Shown here: positions 10,723-23,764 of the stretch, one piece after another
Layout of the letters: each line of letters begins with the position of its first letter
Position numbering within the stretch: the first letter of the stretch is position 1
Assembly (NCBI RefSeq): GCF_001039355.2
Contig: NW_019775787.1
Coordinates: forward strand, 62,001 to 126,000
Direction of reading: 5' to 3'
DNA length: 64,000 nucleotides
Origin: Lingula anatina
Lineage: Eukaryota; Brachiopoda; Lingulata; Lingulida; Lingulidae
Position numbers and translations under genes: made by a program
Notes under the pieces: generated by a model
The model's input: the letters and a program-made list of their open reading frames with translations, nothing else
Databases searched by the model: none
What the model was told of the DNA's origin: nothing

Positions 10723-13151
10723 CTACATATCATTCTGCAATAGTTCGTCCTTAGCCCTTTTAATCTTCAAAGCAGCCCAGCGTAACAAAGTGCTCTCACC
10801 GCTACTGCTACTGGAAACACCGGTGTGTTTGAACCACCTTAAGCATTTCGACAAACAGTCCCCCGGCATCGCCATTTTAGCTGTAAGCGAGACACGGGTG
10901 CAGGTGTCGTACCACCACCCTGCCCCGTACTTTAGGCCACAGCTCTTATTATTGTCAATGTCATAGGTATGAAATCTCTGGAGGTTATTATACCATAACT
11001 TATCCGTCAGGTTGCCCTCAGAAGAAAGTGACACGTTTAAAACATATTGATCGGTTTCCGGACCAATACGGAAACGTTCACGGATGTTCCAAAAGTAAGA
11101 GTCGGTCAGCAAGTCTCTCACTTCGATCATTGAGGAGTAGTTTCCCTGATTGGTAAGATGATGAAACGCTTCCAATCCCAGCCAGTGGTCGCTGGCAATG
11201 TCACCAAACCCGTTTTTATAAGCTTCCCACGACCTGAAAGGCACGTACGAATGGCAACACCAAAAGAACATTTTTTTCTTTTAAAACATCTGTACCTGTG
11301 TCAACCAACACACACCTGTCAACCGGCTCTCACTCGTGAGGTGTGCGCCGGTTGTCACAAGTATAGACAGAGTACAACAATTAATTGACACAAGTTGTAA
11401 TGCTACATGTACGGACGTCATGTCTTCGACTCTACGTATCGGCCGAAAAACACGAATATCAATTAACCGAGTGCTATGAAAACAACTACATATAGTGTCC
11501 TTAACTTCATAGGGTTCAACAGCTTCGGCCTATATATATTACAAGTTTTCCTATGTCGTTTCTTGAACGGACACAAAGCTTGTTGTATGGTGGGTGGCTA
11601 AAGTTAAATTGCCTTTGCTTATCAATCTCCCCAAGCAAAATATCATTAGACTATTATTACTTAATTTTCAAAAAAAAACCACACTAGAGCGTGGTATTTT
11701 CCGTTTACCTGTTGAAATTTAATTCCGGCCCAGTCCTTCGCATAAGAACCGTCCATCCCCGTTCACAATAAACTTGGATTGCCTTTCTCATGGAATGAAC
11801 TTGAATCCAAAACACACCACCATCCAAGTCTAAAATGTAACGTTATTTCAGTTCCGCGGTTAACACTTTTTAAAAATCTAACCATTGATAGCGCACATCA
11901 CCATGGTGATCTTTTTCCCCCTTCTACATGTATCAACTCGTTACTCATTACTCATTACTTACTACATAGTACTTCCATAATTTTTTCCCTTTTTTTTCTT
12001 TTGTTATCTGCATTTACTTATCCGTCTCCACCCTGATATCCCAGGTTTCTGATGTAGTTGAGAAATAGTATACAAAATTGAAGTATGGGCGACACAATGA
12101 TTTTGTAACAGACTTCTAACGTTCCTTGTTGTAAGAGAGTACGCAGTGTAACTCATTTTGCCCTATTTGAAACCATAGATGTTTAAAATGTATATAGCGA
12201 TTTATAATAAAGATATGAGACAGCTTGATTACAAATAAAAAACCTATTTCGACCATACTGTACAAGTTTGAAGGGAATTGTATTACTTACTGTAATCAGC
12301 ACAGTCATTTGGAATCTAAAACAATAAATGTGAAATAGAAATAGCAAGGATTTACTCGCACGTCTGATCCTATGAATAAAAATAGACAGTAAAAACATGC
12401 CGTTTCCAAAAGAACAAAGCTTGTGTTCCCTCAGCTCACGTTTGAAAATATTTAATAAAACACTCACTAACGAATATAACACATTAGAAAGGTGCACAGT
12501 TGCAAAAGGGGGGTTCTTTTTCTGAAAATGTGGACCTTTTGTCACGAAACCTTAGTTTACCTTAATCAAATTAACAAAGAAAGGACATTTTCCAGCAAAA
12601 AGGGGGTACTTTCGAACCCCCTCCACCCCCCCTCCCCCGCCACCACCCCCGAACCCTCCTGGCTACAGGTCTGCATTCTAACGAAAATAGCAGTAGTATG
12701 ATGACTTTTTTATTCTTATCGCGGCTAATTTTTATACGGAACTTAACCAATCCAACTGCCCCCTCCCTTCCCTTTTCTAGGGTCCTCGTGTTTTTTTATA
12801 ACCTCATTATAAAATATGTTTATTGCTTACCTTCATGTAGTAGGTGCTTTCCATATCATCAACAAGAGATGTAGAGCTAGTGTCGAACTCTGTACCTGTA
12901 TTCAGTTCACATGCCATAGCGTCCAATCTCAGGTTAAAAGACTTGCATTGAGTGTTTTTCTCACAGAGATTGGCGCATTCTACACTACTGTTCTTTGTCG
13001 TTCGTTCCAAAACGAACTTTGGCAAATATTTCCCCCGTTTGAAAAGGAAATAATTTATACTTGAATTCGAACTGTCAGCCATAATGTAATTCAGAATGCA
13101 AACTGCACTGCACAGAGCAGAGCATAGTACCGATATACGTCTTCCCGACAT
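10723..13151 (-). CDS. PAN-like plus fibrinogen-related domain secreted protein, copy C
   Basis: Exons: 13151-12831, 12315-12291, 11829-11709, 11233-10723, joined frame 325 residues, identical splice phases to copies A and B. Signal peptide at the N-terminus, PAN-like cysteines (ECANLC, QCKSFN), microexon IPNDCADY, then FReD with VYCERGWTVLMRR, HWLGLEAFHHLT, YDIDNNKSC, GWWYDTCT and MKIKRAK near the end. The C-terminal quarter diverges strongly from A and B (for example SSSSGES in place of the PGRNGKD loop). This makes C the outgroup copy. The MITE found in A and B is missing from its last intron. Expected to be secreted; ligand unknown. Confidence 0.85.
12500..12670. repeat. Interspersed repeat rich in G-runs and C-runs
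   Basis: GGGGGGTTCTTTTTCTGAAAA, then GTGGACCTTTT, a middle segment, CCAGCAAAAAGGGGG, TTTCGAACCCCC, and CCTGGCTAC. The same order of blocks recurs at 19330-19492. It sits in intron 1 of FReD copy C and has no coding capacity. Probably a non-autonomous element; ends not defined. Confidence 0.6.
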
Positions 13152-13991
13152 ATCTGAATATCTGTAAGATTTTCATGATTAAGAATAAAACGACTGCTTT
13201 AAGTCTATTTTCGAGATTACCCGAGTGTCAATCGAATATTGATAATGTTGTGAATTTTTGTGTTGCCGGTAACCATGACAAAACAGCAAAAATGCTTTAG
13301 TCCAATATGTATTTTATTTGCTTGACAAACAAGATGTATCCATTGGAGGAGAATGCTGACATATGTATGAAATATGCATGTCGCTTTAATTACTATACCA
13401 CCTCCCTGATATTGATGTTTCTCATGACAGGCAAAAATACGGTGCAGTAATGGGTCTATGCTTTAGACAAGCAATAATGAATTAAACGATTGGTTTCATC
13501 TAACCAATATGCGTCAGACCTTTAAATAGTGAAAAATCAATTGTCTTCCAAATTTCAGTTTTACACAACAACGGATGTACGTGCTATTAAAAAACTATGA
13601 AGAAAAGTTATGGTCTTTAAACACGTTTTCGAGTTCAAGTCTTGTCTTTACAGTTGCAGGTTTCAGGAGTTTTTATACGGCATATAGGAATGATTAATAC
13701 TATCCAAGAACATACTTTCTAGTAATACGTCGTTGAGGTGCATACATGTATATCGTGTGGCAACATTGTATTTTCTTCTTTATTGTCATGACAGTCATTT
13801 ATTAAAAAAGTTCATTTATACAGTACATGTTCACATAGATATACCGGTAACTGTTTTGATGGGATGTTTTCCAATACTGGAAATACTATTGGCAAAAGTT
13901 ATTTTCATCAGGGTATAGAAAGAAAAAAACATTTTAAAAGGTGGTCTTCGACCTACGGCAATCAATCCCAACACGCTCTCAAACATAAGCC
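13152..13991. other. Spacer between FReD copy C promoter and the Mieap-like gene
   Basis: AT-rich, no convincing open frame. It contains the upstream region of copy C and the 3' flank of the next gene on the same strand. I see nothing else. Confidence 0.5.
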
Positions 13992-16900
13992 TTATTTAAG
14001 CAAGTACTTTGAGGCATATCCCAGAAAAGACGTTCCTTCGTGTCGGTAACTTTCGTCATTACCAGAGGTGTCTGGCCTCGGCGACGCCGCCACGCGACCA
14101 AGTTCGTTAAAACGACTGGTACCTCCCGGATTTAAACTCTTCGGTGCCCCTGGAATGCATGCGCGTTCGTCCGCAGTCCTTGGCGAACAGCCGGTTAAGC
14201 TGGCACCCTCATCCGTTGACAGACCAAATACAGGCGTAGAAGCCACACTTGTGACGTCACTACCAGAATCGGAAGCGATGGCCTGAGCGATGACGTCATC
14301 AGCCTGTATGGCGGTCCCCTGTCGTTTGGTAGCAATTTTTGCCTTGCACACAAGTTTCCCTCGCCCATTATAGAGAGCGGGCCAGATGAAATAGTTTATT
14401 TCTCCTGAGGTGCAACCCCACCGATCCTGTAAGAGATTGTAATCAAATCTAAACGGGGGAAACAAATTGAGATTGGTTCGGAAGACGACATTAAGATAAT
14501 ATGTGTCTCGTTTGATTTTACCGCAATGGCGTATCTGAGACACTAGATGCTTCTCCAAAGTAAAGTTATGTAAAGTGACGCCTTAGATAACTATAGCCAT
14601 GCCCGTCAAAAGGCTTGAACCTAGAACTTTCAGGTATCTATATCTAAGGAACTAAAATTACCCATGCAAAACGGAGAATGTAAATCTATGTGGTTTGCAG
14701 CCCCTGTCTTATTGCCCACGTTGTAAATTACACTTCTGCAGCTTAGGTGACTGTAAGGAGATTAGAAAAAAAGGTCAAACAAACATGCACTGATGCCAGA
14801 AAAGCCATGGAACCACCGATTTTCTTTACCTCATGCACCTCTTTGTCCATCTTCGCGCCACTCCAGTCTAGTTTCATCGGCGGGTCCAGGACCACCATTT
14901 TCCAAAACACACGGACACAGTGACGGACAAATCTCTTCAAACAGGATGACTTGATTACGTCTTCATTGCACTGGAGGCTGGTCCGTAATTGCTCTAACAC
15001 ATCCTGAAAATGGTATGCATGTTACGCTGTTAACATGTAGTGACTACTATCAGTGACATCTTTTAAAAGCGTAATCAAACATGTTGTACTAGTTCATGAG
15101 CGCTAATATATAAATGTAGTGAATATCCTATGGATATTAAATTGAGCAGTGTTCAAAGGATAATAATAAAATGTCGCCTTTATCTCTTCCATATGAGCCC
15201 ATACTCGAAGTCGATTTTGAAGTGGTTGATTACATATCATATGTATCATTTTGAATCGATGTACCTGATTTATTTCCTTTAAGTCATGCCGCTCTGTGTT
15301 GTTGACCAGGAACTGCCGAATCGTGTGCGATATCCGATCGAAAAGTTCCTTCTATAATATAAAATGAACATTATCATAAGCGTTCACTGAAAAAATTACG
15401 AAGCGCGTTCTAATTTTAAGTGCAGGTATTTTTTTCGTAAATATATATATTTTTGTTAAGAGTTCTAGTGAAATTAATCAAATTAACAGAGCACAAGAGC
15501 ATAAAAACGGGGTACAGCTCACCTCTTCTTCGCTGTCTGCGCATGCGTCTTCCACGTGCCTGGGAAGATTGGCATCTAATGAACTATGCCGACTGTCGGA
15601 AGAATGGCTGTGTTTGCCCTCTGAAGACGTGCGAAAACTCCCATGACCGTGAAAGGTTTGGTTGAAATTGACGTCTATCGTCGGTACCCTCAGCGAGGCC
15701 TTCCACCCCTGCGTATAGTTCTGAAGCGCCTTTTCTGTGCATTCATATGACACCTGCACAAAATATTCACTGACACATAAAAAGGATGAAAATTTATCAC
15801 ACAATTATGTTGGTAAATTGAATTTATACTAACTTATGAACACACAAATAGTCCTAAAAACTGATATACTTGCTACTGGATTTTTTTGCCATTGGTTTCT
15901 GTCAATAGTCATGTTTGTCAACACGTTAAAAACTTTGCAGAATCATGTTGTAACGTAACCATGATACCGGGATATACATGTATATGTACTCCCCATTTTA
16001 AAATTGCCTATTGCAATATTAAATCATACATTGCTTGTATGTATAAAAACACGGTTAATTTGATAACATTGATTTTGGGTTAATATAAGTCGAGATTTAA
16101 CTCCTATGACAACTACATTTGGAACAGTTAAAATGTGCTATATTAATGTGATTTGCATTGATAAAATTTGGCACGCAGCCTGACAAAATATAGATAATAT
16201 ACATGTAGATATCACAAAATGCATTTACTCACCGTCACTGCTGTGAACAAAATACCGATCCCTTCTTCTTCCGTGAATTCAAAGTCGTCTTGCAGTTGGT
16301 CCAGAGCTCTGTCGTGCTCTTCCTCGTACAGGTCCATCGTGTACATGTCCACCAACTGGTCAGGGGTCGTGGCCGCAGCCGGTCTGGCAACATTAACGGC
16401 GTGCGGGTTTAATTCCCTGTTTATCCTGTGCTGCAATTCGGCCAGCCTAAAATCATTTAGATAAACGTAGTGATAATGTTAGTAAACTAGACTAACGCAG
16501 TTTTTTTCTTTGTATCAAAAAAGTGTCGTAGAGACATCTAGCATGTCTTCAAGGCAAAATACTCTGTGACTCCCGTCAACTGTTTCTGACCTACAGACAT
16601 TAACTTTTTGAATAGCCGTGTATAAAAATGCATGTATACTCGGTAGAACAAAGTTTTAAAAAACAATCAATAATTTGTTCAGTTCCTGTTATTTTTTTAT
16701 GACTGCACCTCAACAAAGACTTGCAGTCTAGGGGGGCAATAACAAGAATCAAGAATATTGGGATTGAAATTTGGTGACCGTCCCCTATGACGTTACCTCT
16801 TATTTTGCTGTGCCATCTTTGACGTCATGCTTTGATTTCTGGTCGACAAATCGCCCGTCGTCGATCGCAACGTTTGCTCTTCTGTGCTTTTTCCCTCCAG

Positions 16901-17389
16901 TTGTGAAAGATAAATGTTGTTCACGTCCTTAAGAGTACTGTTCTCAGATATCTTCTCACTCAATTGTCTTTGTATTTCGCGAAGTTCTGTCTGTAACTCT
17001 CGAACTCTGTAATTCTGTTTGTGTAGTTCTCTTTGGGTATCACTGACAAGAGAAGAAAGTCCCCCTTTCTTGAAGAAGTGATCGACGTATTTTATATGTT
17101 CCACGCAATTCGAACAACCCTTGCACGCCTCTTTCAACTGTTTGTTTGCAGTCTTGATAATCTCACCCAAAACTTTCTTGTGTTTCTGACATGAAGGGGC
17201 GTAGGATAAACCAGAATGTTCAGCATCTAACTTGAAATCAAAAATGGCGGACAGGAGATACCGATTTGAGGTATCTTCTAGGCATTCCACAGTTTTTCCG
17301 ATAAGTCCGAGCCGCAGATGCGAGAAATGGTGGCTGTCTTGTCCTTGCCTGTGAGCCACGGAAACCTGCCGAAGGAGTCCCAAGTCCAT
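13992..17389 (-). CDS. Mitochondria-eating protein (Mieap/SPATA18)-like coiled-coil protein
   Basis: Exons: 17389-16797, 16446-16233, 15753-15523, 15351-15265, 15003-14830, 14426-13992. Phases agree at every join and the frame gives 577 residues from the first ATG of exon 1. Residues about 110-190 form a heptad-rich coiled coil (SDTQRELHKQNYRVRELQTE). Exons 5-6 carry the C-terminal signature: FVRHCVRVFWKMVVLDPPM, then INYFIWPALYNGRGKL. This matches the MVVxDPP ... (F/Y)xxWPAL pattern of the Mieap C-terminal domain. In vertebrates Mieap works in mitochondrial quality control; bivalves have many paralogues. The tail after that is Ser/Pro-rich and disordered. The ATG falls directly after an acceptor, so an upstream untranslated or short coding exon is likely; I could not place it. 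Confidence 0.7.
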
Positions 17390-19055
17390 CTGCAAATAAT
17401 TGAAATTAAAAAGTCAGAGATGTTGAGGCCGAGCTTATGCACTAGGATACAGGAGAACACGTTGAGCGGGGTATATAACTCGAAAAGAATGATGTAGGCA
17501 CGGTGGCAAAAAATGTTGACTGAGGTGAGAGTCCCAAACCAATCCGAAAACGTTTAGTGTTTGGAACTGTATCAGGGAGATATAACTAAATGCACATAGA
17601 GGTATCATTAAATAATAATTAACTGCGCACATAGAGGTAGATTTAATAGGTCTATGTCAAACATTAAAAACACAAGACACGACAGAGTTATGAGTAACAA
17701 ACGAAACGGTTGGCGTGCTGAGATAGAAATTTGATTAATGTGAAAAATTAACGAGAGTTTGTTATTGGTTATTTACAGATATGGGATCCTATAATCGTTC
17801 AGTTGACGTTTAATATCACTTCTGCACTGATTGAATGTTTATCAATTGAAAAACAAACATGAGTCATACTGTTTAATCCAGAGGTCTGTCTATACTTTTG
17901 CTATTGGGACTTTCAACCAAGACCCTAATAAAATTATTACCGATCCTAACATAGATTCTTACGTAAGAAAAGATAATGTTTAAGAGAGTGTACACATACA
18001 TGTAGTAGGGATCACGAGACTGAATCACGCAACATGACATCAACAAGCGTTAATGTTACTTGTATGACAAGCGAAAGTACGGATCTATAATCTGAGTATT
18101 AAATAAAGATGTCTCTAATTTAACACACGATCTGTGTCCGCTTGGTCACTGTAATTGAAGTAGGCCCTATGTCCTTTTGTTAATAGCCGCTTTGTTGTCA
18201 GTAGTCGATTTTCCCCAAATAGAAAACATAGGCATATTAATGAACGATGATTAAGGTACATGTAACATCGATTCCTACGTTGTCGAAACCAAGTTTTTTA
18301 CTTAATCTGTTTCTTTAGGCACTACTTAGAGGGTGTTTGACTTAAAAAATGATCCCGATTACTCACCTTGGATCCTGCTTTATGACATATTAAATTCAGG
18401 TAGAGTTTGAAGTCAGTGCTCTTTGTGCTTTGTCACACGCACTGATACTTGAACTTTATCACGACGACCCTATACTCCGGCCATATCGCATTGATAACAT
18501 AGATCAGATAACTCACTCCATCTGGGTCACGAATCCCTGACAAATAAACAGCTAAATTGTATTCAAAATAAATCTGCCTGTCGTTGCGCAAGACACTCAA
18601 TTAGGCAAGATAAGACAAGAAACCGATGTGAATATTTAAACAAATTAACGAAGATGACATCAAAACGAAAATTTGACACCAGCAAAAATCCGCAATAAGG
18701 AGGTTCAGCCGATCTGCAGCTCAGCAACACGCCTTCATATGAGAAAATGGTTTTTCTGGGGTAGGCGTCTGTTTGGTAAGCTACTGACAAATTATGTAAA
18801 TGATTACGTCACTGTTTTTTTTTTTTTTTTTTTTTTGTGCTTGTGTGAACGGGGTCTTCTACACGTTGACTTGTGACCAATGCCTTCATCCATATTTACA
18901 ACACAGTAAGGGTTCAGCTAGGACAGAGTTAATAGAAGCAATGACTTGTATTTATTATTGTCTAGAATATCTCTTTTATGGGAGCTACATGGTTAGTTAG
19001 GCATGATTTTTTTATTGGTGTAGATTAGCGCAAGAAGTCTTACGTATACTTCAAA
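17390..19055. other. Intergenic region between divergent Mieap-like and HSPA12-like genes
   Basis: The two genes are divergent, so this 1.7 kb should hold both promoters and the missing 5' exon of the Mieap-like gene. Donor-like sites on the minus strand occur near 18365. A T-run lies at 18814-18836. No domain-bearing exon is visible. Confidence 0.45.
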
Positions 19056-22000
19056 ATGATGGATATGTCAGGATTGTTCCTGTCCAGCGTGTACAGATCT
19101 TGGGGTAGGTGTTTCTTTTCTTTCTTTTTTTCTCTTCTATTTTTTATTAATGTTTTATTATTATTATTATTATTTGTATGTTCTGTTTGTCTTTTTCCCC
19201 TATCTCATTAAATTGAACCCCAACTGTATAATCTGTATAATTTCAAACTTTGTCCTGCATTATCAGATATCCGGCCCTCTTTGTTAACGGCAATATCTAG
19301 GGGTGTGGGAAGAAAATGGAAGATACTGCTCAGGCAATTTCAAAGGGGGGGGTTCTTTTTCTGAAAAAGTGGACCTTTTACCATATAATCCCCATGTACC
19401 TAGATCAAATTTTACCCAGAGTGGACCTTTTTCCAGCAAAAAAAGGGGGGGGGTTTCTTTCGAACCCCCCGAACCCCCCTGGCTACGGGCCTGCTGCTAC
19501 ACAATAATTTTAAAACGCTGCTGGCAACTAACACAAAATGTAATCAGTTGGCTTACTGTGCACCTTTTTTTTCCATGTTTTGGCAGCACAGACAAGTAGA
19601 AAGAGGAGCAGTGACCTAAAAATAATAAACTAAAAAAAAGAAAAGACAAGTAAACTGTTTCTCTTTTTTAATCTTTTCGTTTATTTATTTATCAATTCAT
19701 CTATTTTCGTTTTTGTTATTGTATTTTTTTTATTATCATATGTTTGTACATTATAGTAGACAATGAAAGGACACAATCGTTTAAAGAAGAGGCTGGACCT
19801 AAAGCTGAAACGCCGGAAAACCCTTTCTGTATGGTAGCGGCTATTGACTTTGGAACCACATTTAGCGGCTATGCTTACTCTTTTACCTCCAATGAAAGCG
19901 ACATCTATATTAACGCCAACTGGGGAGCAAGTGTTGGTCAACAGCTCTACCGGACGCCAACTACGGTGTTAATCAGCCCGGATCAATCTGAGGTCAGCTG
20001 ATGCCCTTTTTTTATTAATCCTTTACTTTGGATGAAGATAAATTTTAGCTGTTTTAAATAGTATGTTTATTGAATTGAAGATAGATATTTGCGGATTAAT
20101 GTAACAATTATTTTTAAAATCTACAGTATACCCGATGTAATGTGAGGCAAAGGGAAATACCAATTTTCCAGACAATTGTCAGTAATTTTACTCTGCAGTG
20201 TGACTTACACACGAAAATTGTCATGCTGATTTTTTTATCATTTTATACGAAATCTACTAACAGATATCGAAACTTTTTTATGTTTAAAAGGCATATTTTG
20301 GATTCGAAGCGCAGCAGAAGTTTCTTGAAGAATTAGAGCCAGAGGAGGTTTCAGAGTGGTGCCTGTTTGAACGGTTCAAAATGAAGCTGAATGCAGAATT
20401 GGTAAAACATGCTTTTTTTTACCAAAAAGATGCCATCGTACTCTACAAAAGATTTGAATTTTATTTAAAAATGGCTATAGTATACTTTATCGTCTGTCAA
20501 TATTCCATTGCTTCGAACTCTCCTATACATGTATATGTACATTTACTTTGAAATTAATTTTTATTCAAGGCAATCGTGCATGCATTGAGATACATATAAA
20601 TTTATTTGAGAACCGTATGTTTCAGGAGATAAATCCCAGAACAACAATGCTTCAGGCCGATAACGGAACATCTCTCCCTGCTCAAGTAGTCTTTTCCCAT
20701 GCAATTAGGTTGCTTAAAGAGCACTTGCTCGAGTCGCAAAAACAGTCCGTCTTGGCTACAGAGGTATTATGGGTGATCACAGTGCCCTCTGTCTGGTCAG
20801 ATCAAGCAAAGGAGTTTATGCGGTTATCTGCAATAAAGGTAGGCTCCCCAACAAGGCCTTTAGTAAAATCATTTGACCTTAATAGTCCACTAGTATATTT
20901 ATTAAAAATTTTGGATAAAAAAAAACGTGTCACATATACAGAGTAGAAAAAGTTACATTACAATTCCTCAGATTATTTTGCGGTGACACATATTCTCTCA
21001 TGCAATTCGGGTACTCCATTAGTCTTAAAGAAGTTTAAAAAATTTACCCTCTCTCTAGGCAGGTATTCCGCGAGAACAGCAGTTAATCGCATACGAGCCA
21101 GAAGCGGCGTCTCTGTATTATCTGAAACAGTGCAAACAGACGCCGCAGAGAAATCCTGCTGGCACCGTGTCGCTTGACATCAACAAACCCGGAGTTACAT
21201 TTATAGTCGCCGATCTGGGGGGTAAAGTATTTGCATATAATTCTTCAGGAATAACATACCTCTTTGGCTTCTTAATTTATTGACGACTTAAGTCACGTAA
21301 TGAAGCAAGGTCAAAATAAACAGAAAAACAAGTCAAGAAGACCTATTTCAGTTTCACATTAAAAAGGCCGATTAGAGTACAGTCTGACGTAAGCCTCACA
21401 GTATTTAATCAATATATTTTGGGATCAAACAGGATAATATCATAACTCGCGTTTCCAGGCGGGACAGCGGACATCACAGTCCAACAGATTGACCGAACTA
21501 CCTTAAAACCTAAAATTCTGAGCAGGCCCACAGGGGGACCGTGGGGAGGAGACGCCGTGAATGTGGAGTTTGAAAAACTTCTAGATTCGGTATTCGGAAA
21601 AGAAAAAATGGGTATTTGTATTATGCATGCTAATGTCATTTCTGTAACAAATCAAACCAGTTTAAAATGTGTTTAATTTCACTTAGTTATCGTTGTGGTA
21701 ATTTACCATTAAACAAAGGTATTCAAAATATTCCACCAACCATACCATGCACATGTACATGTATACATGTATGTATTTGCAAGATTTTAAAGCAGGGGTT
21801 TTTATGACTTTTCATGAATTTCTACACTTTTTCATATTATCAATATAATTTCTAGATAAAATGCGGAGATTTGGCCAAAATACCTTTGTAGACTACGAGG
21901 TCAATTTCTAATTTTCAGATGGCTTCCGCGCCTTGCACCCAGATCATTGGCATCGCATCATCAGAGAATTTGAAATCAAGAAACGAACTCTATCGCCAGT

Positions 22001-22838
22001 CAAGCAAGTTCCAACTCGTCTAGTGTTTCCTGCAGGTTTTCTCTCCTATGCTAGCTCTCACCAGATGTCACTTGCCGAATCATGTAGCATGTACGAACCA
22101 AAAGGAGCTTTAACGTGGAGCATCGATAAAATTCGCATTTCTAGTGACGTCATGCGAGGACTTTTCGAGCGTACAATTAAAGCAATTTCCGATCACTTGT
22201 GGGAGTTCATAACAACAAATGAAAACAATATATCTTTCCTTGTTCTTGTTGGCGGATTTTCAGACTGTCCTTTACTGCAGGAAGCAATTACGGAAAGGTT
22301 CAAAGGTCGTTTGAAGGTCATAACACCAGGCAATGATGGCGGTTTGTGTGTTGTAAAGGGGGCGGTAGTGTATGGACAAAACCCCGCCATATTCAAACAG
22401 CGCGTGGCTGGCTATACGTATGGCATCGAATGCGTCGAACCATTTGATAAAAACTCACACCCGATTGAACTTAAAGAAGTCTACGAAGGTGGAGTTGAAA
22501 AATGCGCTCGAGTATTCAAAACTATAATCAAGAAAGATGAATCGGTGAAAGAAGGAGAGGTTAGAAAACTCCGGTTCCACGCCGTCAGATCCCGTCAAAA
22601 CAGTATGACTTTACCAGTTTACGCAAGTGAAAAGAAAGACGTTAAGTTTACAAATGAAGAGAAAACGTGGAAAATTGCTGACCTTGAAGTCCGGATGCCT
22701 ATCCAGAAAGGGGGTACAAAACGACAGGTAGAAGTACTGATAAATTTCAGCAGAACCACCATTTCTGTTCGAGCCCTAGATTTGGCAAGCAATAACACGA
22801 CCGAAGCTACCCTGAATTTTTTCAACGATTACAGTTAA
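19056..22838 (+). CDS. HSPA12-like Hsp70-family protein
   Basis: Exons: 19056-19104 (tentative first exon), 19757-19992, 20291-20401, 20626-20838, 21059-21221, 21459-21611, 21919-22838 (TAA stop). Phases match throughout. The actin/Hsp70-type ATPase motifs are intact: phosphate-1 AIDFGTTFSGYAYSF, the HSPA12-specific FERFKMKL and VLWVITVPSVW segments, YEPEAASLYY, phosphate-2 DLGGGTADIT (split by an intron) and the adenosine-type FLVLVGGFSDCPLLQEA. About 613 residues, slightly shorter than vertebrate HSPA12A/B (about 675-690). HSPA12 proteins lack a classical substrate-binding domain; they are cytosolic and greatly expanded in bivalves, where they are linked to stress and immunity. A possible alternative start is the Met just before VAAIDFG. 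AATAAA at 22839-22844 follows the stop. Confidence 0.88.
19330..19492. repeat. Second copy of the G/C-run interspersed repeat
   Basis: Same ordered blocks as 12500-12670: G-run, TTCTTTTTCTGAAAA, GTGGACCTTTT, CCAGCAAAA, G-run, TTTCGAACCCCC, CCTGGCTACGGGCC. It lies in the first intron of the HSPA12-like gene if the tentative exon 1 is right. Confidence 0.65.
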
Positions 22839-23764
22839 AATAAAGACGCATTTTCGAGAAATATATCTACTTTTCAGACGAAGATGACAAACAATAACAT
22901 GTTCCAGTGCGCAAGTAGCATATTACCATTAAAAGATATTCATGTGCCTGTAGGACGGAATTATATAATTTTCTTTTCCTTTGTGTTTGTATTACAACGT
23001 CGACACTTTTCTTCTTTGCAGCATTATTATCAAAGTACTGCCCCCAAGTGATCTTATCTATAGAATTTGCGTGTACATATTCCCTAAAGAATTTGAATTA
23101 TTTGTAAGACATGTATAAAAACTGTACCTTGTTTGAATTGTGGGTATTTAAGGAGGAGATTTTAAAAAACGTTAAAAATTTCACGGGCCATATTATATAT
23201 TCGACAAATAAATTGCGATAACACACAATGATAATAATATTACAAAGATCAACTCCGTTACCAATTAATCGCCTGCTTCAAACGTGAAGTGTTTTTGGTG
23301 CAGAACTTGAAGTTTTATCTTGAATGACATTTGACACTCGATAACAAAAAAACAATTGCAGCAGTCCTTAATATCAATAAAACTCAGGATAATAGAATCC
23401 AGGTGGGATACTAAGTTCAAGGAGACACTATTCTATACACACTGTGAGTATCTGTACCGTAAGCATCCATTTAAAGCCCTTGATCTAGTGATTACCATCA
23501 CGTGTCTTTATCGTGATCTTAGCTGTCAATACTGATTAGTTAATTTCTGGTTTATTGTCACGTATCAGAATATTATCTACATGTTCATATATATAACATC
23601 AAAATTAAAAGTACAGATTCTATTTTTTATTTTTCACTTCAGCTATTTGTAACTTCATACCAAGAATCACGAAACCCAAAAAATAAATAAATAAATAAAT
23701 AAATAATAATGTGCGCATTAATTTCGGTGCCCCATTGCATAACTGGGGTACTTATGACGGCTGC
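22839..23764. other. Convergent intergenic region
   Basis: 3' flanks of the HSPA12-like gene (+) and of the secreted-protein gene (-). It contains AATAAA at 22839 and 23207 and an AAAT microsatellite at 23684-23706. No coding sequence is seen. Confidence 0.55.

Noticed and set aside
18510-18540. Candidate 5' exon for the Mieap-like gene containing an ATG before a GTGAGT donor
   Set aside because: Joining it to the exon at 17389 puts the downstream sequence out of frame, so it could only be untranslated.
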